Shown here: positions 1-6,210 of the stretch, in pieces
How positions within the stretch are numbered: position 1 is the first letter of the stretch
How the letters are laid out: every line of letters begins with the position of its first letter
Assembly (NCBI GenBank): GCA_937910975.1
Contig: CALEMZ010000441.1
Coordinates: forward strand, 1 to 6,210
Reading direction: 5' to 3'
Source: an uncultured Pseudorhodobacter sp.
Lineage (GTDB): Bacteria > Pseudomonadota > Alphaproteobacteria > Rhodobacterales > Rhodobacteraceae
DNA: 6,210 bases
Program-made: the position numbers and the translations under genes
Notes under the pieces: generated by a model
Told to the model about the DNA's origin: nothing
The model's database searches: none
What the model saw: the letters and a program-made list of their open reading frames with translations, nothing else

Positions 1-28
1 TTTGGTTTGGAAGCATGGGCCAAATTAC

Positions 29-172
29 TCATACACAGAAGATCGGACACTCTCTCGGTTTGCCAACAAAGTTCTTATCATCCACGCGGACGATAATTTT
101 GCCATCCGGCAACTGACCGACTTGCAGCCCTTGTACGGAAACACAGCTTCCCAGTGTAATTGTTCGCAGCAT
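29..172 (-). CDS. Small hypothetical protein (47 aa)
   Basis: Function unknown. The predicted product begins MLRTITLGSCVSVQG and has short alternating hydrophobic stretches (VSVQGLQVG, GKIIVRV, NFVG). These suggest a few beta strands in a compact domain, and no catalytic motif is visible. From memory it resembles short uncharacterised Rhodobacterales proteins starting RTITLGS.VQG, but this is unverified recall. The ATG at 172 is chosen because a purine-rich GGGGGA lies about 6 bases upstream on the minus strand. The frame stays open further upstream and would add a hydrophobic, membrane-like segment (LYLASSQPAVIIVGTLVGGL), possibly from a TTG near 231. A perfect 10-bp inverted repeat occupies that stretch and argues for non-coding sequence. 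It follows mutT on the same strand after a 116-base gap, so it may be cotranscribed or have its own promoter. Its reality as a gene is moderately likely only. Confidence 0.5.
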   Translation of the reverse strand: MLRTITLGSCVSVQGLQVGQLPDGKIIVRVDDKNFVGKPRECPIFCV

Positions 173-182
173 TGCTAATCCC

Positions 183-218
183 CCAACCAGCGTTCCGACG
201 ATGATAACCGCTGGTTGG
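183..218 (-). promoter_or_regulatory. 10-bp perfect inverted repeat upstream of the small gene
   Basis: CCAACCAGCG at 183-192 is the exact reverse complement of CGCTGGTTGG at 209-218, with a 16-base spacer. It lies 11 bases upstream of the ATG at 172 on the minus strand and abuts the G-rich putative ribosome binding site. It could be an operator for a dimeric regulator, an RNA hairpin affecting translation, or the end of the upstream transcript. No run of T follows it, so a classical intrinsic terminator is unlikely. Confidence 0.45.
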
Positions 219-261
219 CTGGAAGCCAGATACAATTTGCCTAAAAGGCCAAGTTTCAGGG

Positions 262-280
262 CGATTTTGAAACAAAACCG
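262..280 (-). terminator. Weak hairpin just past mutT
   Basis: On the minus strand, CGGTTTTG-TTT-CAAAATCG forms an 8-bp stem with one G-U pair and a 3-base loop, starting 8 bases after the mutT stop. The stem is AT-rich and no U tract follows. Termination is therefore only a possibility based on position. Confidence 0.2.
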
Positions 281-288
281 TGCGAACC

Positions 289-687
289 CTAGAGCCAATC
301 CCGCAAAATCGGGATCAGCGGCAGATCTGCGGGGGGCATGGGGTAATCGCGCAGGCTTTCGGGGCGCACCCAGGCAAGCTTTTGCTCTTCGCGCCCATGA
401 GCGATTCCCTGCCATTTGCGGCAAGCAAAGAGCGGCATCAGCAAGTGAAAATCGGGGTAGCTGTGGCTGGCGAAGGTGAGGGGTGCGAGGCAGGAGGCCC
501 ATGTGTCGATGCCCAGCTCCTCTTGCAGCTCACGGATCAGGGCCACCTCGGGGGTTTCATTTGGCTCCACCTTGCCGCCGGGAAATTCCCACAGGCCAGC
601 GAGCGATTTGCCCTCGGGGCGCTGGGTAAGGAGGACACGGCCATCGGGGTCGATCAGGGCCACGGCGGAGACGAGGATGGTTTTCAT
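289..687 (-). CDS. mutT: MutT-type Nudix hydrolase (8-oxo-dGTP diphosphatase)
   Basis: This is a 132-residue Nudix protein, close to the usual MutT length of about 130. The whole Nudix box is present at residues 38-60: G38, E44, then R52-E53-L-Q-E56-E57-L-G59-I60. The glutamates of RELQEELG bind the divalent metals. Family knowledge: MutT-type enzymes hydrolyse oxidised nucleotides such as 8-oxo-dGTP to the monophosphate plus pyrophosphate in the cytoplasm, preventing A:T to C:G transversions. The preceding GLWEFPGGK segment (31-39) is typical of the MutT/MutY-like subgroup. The ATG at 687 starts MKTILVSAVALI, the expected first strand of the fold, with a modest AGAAAGA upstream. The frame is open further upstream, but that part translates the GC-rich intergenic hairpin and is rejected. 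It is the third gene after the parvulin and argJ on the same strand, 85 bases past argJ, probably in the same transcript. Exact substrate is inferred; other nucleotide substrates are possible for Nudix proteins. Confidence 0.9.
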   Translation of the reverse strand: MKTILVSAVALIDPDGRVLLTQRPEGKSLAGLWEFPGGKVEPNETPEVALIRELQEELGIDTWASCLAPLTFASHSYPDFHLLMPLFACRKWQGIAHGREEQKLAWVRPESLRDYPMPPADLPLIPILRDWL

Positions 688-708
688 CTGGGTCTTTCTG
701 TCTGAACG

Positions 709-759
709 CCGGGGGGCTTTCCGCCCCCCGGACCCCCCGAGGATACTTTTGCCGAAAAG
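709..759. repeat. GC-rich hairpin plus short AT hairpin; candidate interspersed repeat
   Basis: CCGGGGGGC (709-717) pairs perfectly with GCCCCCCGG (723-731) around a 5-base loop, giving a 9-bp, almost all G-C stem. A second small hairpin, CTTTT (746-750) / AAAAG (755-759), follows 14 bases later. The block fills most of the argJ-mutT gap. I recall very similar CTTTTCGGCAAAAGTATCC...GGGGGGTCCGGGGGGC blocks between genes in Rhodobacteraceae genomes, but cannot verify this here. In the minus-strand transcript the strong stem lies between argJ and mutT. No U run follows, so it may slow or partly end transcription, or protect the RNA 3' end. The repeat interpretation is inference. Confidence 0.55.
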
Positions 760-772
760 AAAGCGTGGGGGT

Positions 773-2161
773 TCAGGAGCGATAATCGGCGTTGATGTCG
801 ATGTAGCCGTGCGTGAGATCGCAGGTCCAGACGGTTTTTGCCGCCTTTCCAAGCCCCATATCGACGCCGATCACCAGTTCCTGATTCTTCATATAGGCCG
901 CGGTGGATTCTTCGGAATAGCCGGGGCTGCGCCAGCCGTTTTCTGCGACCACAAGATCACCAAAGCGGATGGAGAGCTTGTCGCGATCTGCTTGCGCGCC
1001 GGATTTGCCGATGGCCATGACGACACGGCCCCAATTGGCGTCCTCGCCTGCGATGGCGGTTTTGACGAGGGGCGAATTGGCAATGGCCATTGCGGCGAGA
1101 TGGGCGTCATTGGGGGTAGCAGCACCGGTGATTTGGATTTCGACCAGTTTGGTGGCACCTTCGCCGTCGCGGGTGACTTGTTTGGCCAGATCAAGCATGA
1201 CGCCGTGCAATGCCGTCTCAAACGTCTTTGCATAGGCGCCTTTGAGCGCGGCGGCGGGACTTTGGCCCGTGGCGCAAAGTAAGAGTGCATCGGAGGTGGA
1301 GGTGTCGCTATCTACGGTGATGGCGTTGAAGGTGCTGTCGACGTTGCGCGAGAGCATGCGTTGCAGGGCTGCGGGCGCGATTTTGGCATCGGTGAAGATA
1401 TAAACCAGCATGGTGGCCATATCAGGCGCGATCATGCCTGAGCCTTTGGCGATGCCGGAGATGTGGATGGTGCCGCCTTCGCCTTGCACCGTGGCGGCGG
1501 ACCCTTTGGGGAAGGTGTCGGTGGTCATGATGGCTTGTGCGGCCATATCGACGGCATCGTTTTGCAGGCCGGCCACTAGATCGTCGATCACTGCGGTGAT
1601 GCGCTTATGCGGGAGTGGCTCGCCGATGACCCCGGTAGAGGAGGAGAAAACGCGGGCAGAGGGGATTCCTAGCGCCTCGGCCACGCTGCCGGTGACAGCA
1701 TCCACGGATTGTTGGCCGAGTGCGCCGGTGAAGGCGTTGGAATTGCCGGAGTTTACGATGATGGCTGCTCCCGCGCCCTCCGGGGCTTTCATTGCTAGCT
1801 TGGCCTGGCAATCGTGCACACAGGCCGCGCGGGTGCTGGATTTGGTGAATACCCCCGCGATTGAGGTGCCGGGGGCAAGCCGGACCAGCATCACGTCTTT
1901 GCGGTTCTTATATTTCACGCCAGCCTCAACGGCGGCGAATTCCGCGCCGGCGATGGCGGGCAGCTTGGGAAAGCCGCCCTTGGGCGCGAGGGGGGAGACC
2001 TTAATGCCCGCTTTGGGTTTCGCAGCCTTGGGATGGGCTGGGGCAAGGGTTGCCACTACGGTTGCTGCGGCATCTTGCACACGCAGCTCCATCTCTGCCT
2101 TCAGCTGGACGAGTTTTTTCTTCAGCTTCTTGGCTTTGGATTTCCAGTCAGTTTTGGCCAT
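773..2161 (-). CDS. argJ: Arginine biosynthesis protein ArgJ (glutamate N-acetyltransferase), with N-terminal extension
   Basis: ArgJ transfers acetyl from N-acetylornithine to glutamate, recycling the acetyl group in cytoplasmic arginine biosynthesis. Some members also use acetyl-CoA; which type this is cannot be told from sequence. Visible signatures: VNSGNSNAFTG (136-146), STGVIGEPLP (175-184, oxyanion-hole region), TTDTFPKG (213-220), and the self-cleavage motif KGSGMIAPDMA|TML. In that motif Thr250 would become the new N-terminus of the beta chain and the catalytic nucleophile. The C-terminus YIDINADYRS is canonical. At 462 residues it is longer than the usual ~400-410. The excess is a lysine-rich, probably helical segment (about 1-30) plus an Ala/Pro/Lys linker (about 31-53) before the normal start near KVSPLAPKGG. 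The ATG at 2161 has a good AGGGAG site upstream, and no convincing later start lies at the domain edge, so the extension looks real. It begins 22 bases after the parvulin stop, implying cotranscription. The long open frame opposite it is a shadow. Confidence 0.96.
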   Translation of the reverse strand: MAKTDWKSKAKKLKKKLVQLKAEMELRVQDAAATVVATLAPAHPKAAKPKAGIKVSPLAPKGGFPKLPAIAGAEFAAVEAGVKYKNRKDVMLVRLAPGTSIAGVFTKSSTRAACVHDCQAKLAMKAPEGAGAAIIVNSGNSNAFTGALGQQSVDAVTGSVAEALGIPSARVFSSSTGVIGEPLPHKRITAVIDDLVAGLQNDAVDMAAQAIMTTDTFPKGSAATVQGEGGTIHISGIAKGSGMIAPDMATMLVYIFTDAKIAPAALQRMLSRNVDSTFNAITVDSDTSTSDALLLCATGQSPAAALKGAYAKTFETALHGVMLDLAKQVTRDGEGATKLVEIQITGAATPNDAHLAAMAIANSPLVKTAIAGEDANWGRVVMAIGKSGAQADRDKLSIRFGDLVVAENGWRSPGYSEESTAAYMKNQELVIGVDMGLGKAAKTVWTCDLTHGYIDINADYRS

Positions 2162-2183
2162 GGCCAGAGCTCCCTTTGGTCGG

Positions 2184-3062
2184 TTATTGATCAAGCAGCG
2201 ATTGGTTGCGCAGCAAAGCGGGGTCGAATCCCTCGCCCGGACGTTCAATCTTTGCCCCATCCGTGATGGCTTTGATATGGGCCTCTACCGTAGCCTGTTC
2301 AATTTCTGCGGCCAGTTCTTCGCGTAAATCGTCAAGGCTTGGGGCGGCAGCAATGCGGGTTTCTTTCAATTGGATCAGGTGCCAGCCGAATTGGGTTTGC
2401 ACGGGGTCGGACACATTGCCCACCTCCATTGCGAAGACGGCGTCTTGGAAGGGTTTGACCATCATGCCGTCGGAAAACCAGCCTAGGTCGCCGCCATTGG
2501 CGGCGGCACCATCGGAGGAGTGTTGTTTGGCCATATCGGCGAAATCGGCACCTGCGTCGATCTGGGCCTTTAGGTCTTTCGCAGTATCTTCGGTTTCCAC
2601 AAGGATATGGGCGGCGTTGTATTCTTTTGTTCCGACGGCACTGGCAAATCTGGCGTCATAAGCCTTTTGCAGCGCCTCATCGGTGATGGCAGAGCCTACG
2701 ACCGCTTGCAGCGCCGTGCCGGAAAGGTAACCGCGTTGGTCATTTTCCATTGCCAGCTTGTCGCGCAGAGTGGTCTTGCTTTCGACGCTTTGGGCGAGTG
2801 CAGCTTGCTGGATAAGTTGGTCAAGGATGCCTTTGAACAAAATCTCATCGGGCAGGGATTGGTATTCTGCGGGCAGATTGGCGCGCAGCACAATCATGTG
2901 ACCCAACGTGATCAGCATGCCGTTGATGGTGGCCACCACGGCCGAAGCGCCGCCTTCGGGGACAGTGGCGGCAGGCGTTACCGCCTCTTGCGCGGCAAGG
3001 GGCGCGGTGGTCAGAGCCATGGTGAGAGCGACGATTGCCCCGAAATTCACAGATTTACCCAT
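2184..3062 (-). CDS. Secreted parvulin-type peptidyl-prolyl cis-trans isomerase
   Basis: A 292-residue protein of the PpiC/SurA/PrsA-like parvulin group, which isomerises X-Pro bonds and helps exported proteins fold. Residues 1-24 are a Sec-type signal peptide: a short basic start (MGKS), a hydrophobic core, and a likely cut at PLAA|QE. There is no lipobox cysteine, so a soluble periplasmic protein is predicted. Residues ~38-140 form a mostly helical chaperone-like N-domain (VATINGMLITLGHM, ILDQLIQQAALAQ). The parvulin domain spans ~147-235, with AAHILVE (His152), GGDLGWFSDG (190-199), F205 and FGWHLIQL (225-232). A helical tail follows. The ATG at 3062 is chosen because TGAGGA lies just upstream and the signal peptide starts there; the upstream frame extension lacks sense as a protein. 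It is the first gene of the minus-strand cluster and divergent from secA, fitting a role in the secretion pathway. No specific symbol is given, because the domain set does not separate known subtypes. Confidence 0.93.
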   Translation of the reverse strand: MGKSVNFGAIVALTMALTTAPLAAQEAVTPAATVPEGGASAVVATINGMLITLGHMIVLRANLPAEYQSLPDEILFKGILDQLIQQAALAQSVESKTTLRDKLAMENDQRGYLSGTALQAVVGSAITDEALQKAYDARFASAVGTKEYNAAHILVETEDTAKDLKAQIDAGADFADMAKQHSSDGAAANGGDLGWFSDGMMVKPFQDAVFAMEVGNVSDPVQTQFGWHLIQLKETRIAAAPSLDDLREELAAEIEQATVEAHIKAITDGAKIERPGEGFDPALLRNQSLLDQ

Positions 3063-3102
3063 CTTTATTGTCCTCAGGCTTGGGCTGCGCTGTTGCACAA
3101 CG

Positions 3103-3130
3103 TTGACTTGCCCGGCAGCGCCGCTTACAT
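3103..3130 (+). promoter_or_regulatory. secA: Possible secA promoter
   Basis: TTGACT at 3103-3108 matches the -35 consensus at five of six positions. TTACAT at 3125-3130 is a poor -10 match after a 16-base spacer. It would start transcription about 130 bases before the secA ATG and include the leader hairpins and the short upstream ORF. It is a weak prediction, based on position in the divergent gap and the good -35. Confidence 0.3.
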
Positions 3131-3147
3131 CGCGAAGGTCGTGTAAG
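3124..3147. promoter_or_regulatory. CTTACA-N12-TGTAAG inverted repeat in the divergent promoter region
   Basis: CTTACA (3124-3129) and TGTAAG (3142-3147) are exact reverse complements separated by 12 bases. The left arm overlaps the putative -10 of the secA promoter. The geometry is compatible with a dimeric regulator binding about two helical turns apart. A 6-bp match of this kind can also arise by chance, and I do not recognise it as a known operator. Confidence 0.25.
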
Positions 3148-3157
3148 ACAGGCCACC

Positions 3158-3190
3158 ATGGGCTTCCCACTCTATCTATGGAATGGATAG
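3158..3190 (+). CDS. Possible 10-codon upstream ORF in the secA leader
   Basis: An ATG at 3158 opens a 10-residue peptide, MGFPLYLWNG, ending in TAG at 3188-3190, 76 bases before the secA ATG. The hydrophobic, aromatic-rich composition is unusual for random GC-rich sequence. Its last codons form a potential hairpin (3172-3190). No strong ribosome binding site precedes it; only a short ACAGG-like stretch is present. It may be a leader peptide or nothing. In E. coli, secA is controlled by translation of an upstream secretion monitor (SecM), but this peptide shows no resemblance to it. Confidence 0.2.
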   Translation: MGFPLYLWNG

Positions 3191-3256
3191 GGGGCGGGCA
3201 AGGCCAGACGCTTGCACGATCATGTCAGGATGCCCTGATATGGCAGGAACGTGCCA
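3172..3256 (+). promoter_or_regulatory. secA: secA 5' leader with three potential hairpins
   Basis: Hairpin 1: CTATCTAT (3172-3179) with ATGGATAG (3183-3190), 8 pairs including one G-U and a 3-base loop. Hairpin 2: CATGTCAGG (3221-3229) with CCTGATATG (3234-3242), 9 pairs including one G-U and a 4-base loop. Hairpin 3: TGGCA (3241-3245) with TGCCA (3252-3256), ending one base before the GGAG ribosome binding site at 3258-3261. Hairpins 2 and 3 share bases 3241-3242, so full formation of one competes with the other. This could tune translation of secA, but no known riboswitch is recognised and folding energies were not computed. Confidence 0.35.
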
Positions 3257-3266
3257 CGGAGAAAAC

Positions 3267-5972
<2,706 letters not shown>

Positions 5973-6001
5973 CAAGCAAAATCAACGGCTTACGTTTCAC
6001 T

Positions 6002-6050
6002 TGCAAAGTATAAAATGTTATGCAAATGTTCTGCAAAACGGTGTTTTGCA
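6002..6050. repeat. Phased TGCAAA repeats and 8-bp inverted repeat upstream of the integrase-like gene
   Basis: TGCAAA occurs at 6002, 6021 and 6032, and inverted (TTTGCA) at 6045-6050. ATGTTATGCAA (6015-6025) and ATGTTCTGCAA (6026-6036) are tandem 11-base units differing at one position, about one helical turn apart. TGCAAAAC (6032-6039) and GTTTTGCA (6043-6050) form a perfect 8-bp inverted repeat with a 3-base spacer. Such clusters are typical of binding sites for a recombinase, a recombination directionality factor or a repressor. The stem could also mark the secA transcript end, but no T run follows. A TATAAA at 6009-6014 may be a -10 element, with no good -35. Confidence 0.5.
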
Positions 6051-6104
6051 TAGGGTGTTGAGCATTTGTTAGGCGAAAAAGACGTTGGTTTTGAAGAGAA
6101 ACTG

Positions 6105-6210
6105 ATGGAAGGAAAGGTGCTGTTGTTCCTTCGCAACGGCATCTTCCAAGTGCGTCTGTACAAAGGCAATCGCCAATACATCTACAAAAGTCTCAAAACA
6201 CGCGACTTAG
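6105..6210 (+). CDS. Integrase-like tyrosine recombinase N-terminus (partial, runs off window)
   Basis: Thirty-five codons are present and the frame is open at the window end. The segment LFLRNGIFQVRLYKGNRQYIYKSLKTRDL resembles the start of phage-type tyrosine integrases. There, a small strand-rich N-terminal region with an R-NG-F/Y-V-R pattern and a K-SL-T motif precedes the SAM-like and catalytic domains. The catalytic Arg-His-Arg-Tyr residues would lie beyond the window and cannot be checked. The ATG at 6105 is preferred because GAAGAG lies six bases upstream. A TTG at 6066 is an alternative that would add 13 residues, and the frame is closed by TAG at 6051. Integrases of this type insert phages and genomic islands at specific sites. 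The low local GC and nearby repeats support a mobile-element origin. Identity rests on pattern recognition over a short stretch. Confidence 0.6.
   Translation, partial: MEGKVLLFLRNGIFQVRLYKGNRQYIYKSLKTRDL

Noticed and set aside
6..24. TTTGG/CCAAA hairpin after the small gene as a terminator
   Set aside because: The stem is only 5 bp with a 9-base loop and no U tract on the minus strand; too weak to call.
173..502. Upstream extension of the small minus-strand gene into mutT
   Set aside because: It would overlap most of the mutT 3' half out of frame and read through the inverted repeat. A start at 172 is more economical.
688..852. Longer MutT starting at 852
   Set aside because: The added residues translate the GC hairpin and overlap the argJ 3' end. 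MKTILVSAVALI is the standard beginning.
476..1282. 268-codon plus-strand open frame across mutT, the gap and argJ
   Set aside because: It spans two real minus-strand genes and the intergenic hairpin, and its translation shows no coherent domain.
1410..2327. 305-codon open frame on the plus strand opposite argJ
   Set aside because: ArgJ on the minus strand has clear family motifs throughout. The opposite frame is a GC-rich shadow with no recognisable domain.
3183..3266. Longer SecA starting at ATG 3183 or 3222
   Set aside because: The extra residues (MSGCPDMAGTCHGEN and upstream) do not match SecA N-termini, and the GGAG site clearly serves the ATG at 3267.
6032..6050. Intrinsic terminator for secA
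   Set aside because: The stem is AT-rich and followed by TAGGGTG rather than a T run. It is listed as a repeat instead.
5973..6104. tRNA or other RNA gene as attachment site downstream of secA
   Set aside because: No cloverleaf, no T-arm-like GTTCRA motif and no CCA end could be seen.
5990..6181. 63-codon minus-strand open frame opposite the integrase-like gene
   Set aside because: It runs through the repeat cluster and lacks a recognisable pattern, whereas the plus-strand frame has an integrase-like N-terminus and a ribosome binding site.

Overview
This window looks like the chromosome of an alphaproteobacterium in the Rhodobacteraceae (Roseobacter-like). That placement rests on protein style and on the order SecA / parvulin / ArgJ / MutT. 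It is recognition from memory, not a database search. Most of the window is GC-rich and ordinary core genome. The last ~240 bases are clearly AT-richer.

Layout: on the minus strand lies a compact cluster, read right to left. It holds a secreted parvulin-type peptidyl-prolyl isomerase (3062-2184), argJ for arginine biosynthesis (2161-773, only 22 bases later), and a MutT-type Nudix hydrolase (687-289). A possible small conserved protein of unknown function follows (172-29). The 85-base argJ-mutT gap carries a GC-rich hairpin that looks like an interspersed repeat. A second inverted repeat sits just upstream of the small gene. On the plus strand, transcribed away from this cluster, is a complete 901-residue secA (3267-5972). 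The divergent gap (3063-3266) should hold promoters for both directions. It also contains a 10-codon upstream ORF and three potential hairpins in front of the secA ribosome binding site.

After secA the composition changes: 86 of the last 210 bases are G/C (about 41%), against about 63-68% in two 60-base blocks counted in secA. This stretch has phased TGCAAA repeats, an 8-bp inverted repeat, and the first 35 codons of a gene resembling the N-terminus of a phage-type tyrosine integrase. It is cut by the window end. The simplest reading is the edge of an integrated mobile element directly downstream of an intact secA.

How the genes fit together: SecA drives export of unfolded proteins through SecYEG, and the divergent parvulin has a signal peptide and would act on exported proteins in the periplasm. 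ArgJ and MutT are housekeeping genes probably cotranscribed with the parvulin and have no obvious link to secretion. I found no wholly new system. The best leads are the secA-adjacent island edge, the structured secA leader with its uORF, the lysine-rich N-terminal extension of ArgJ, and the small minus-strand gene under an inverted repeat.
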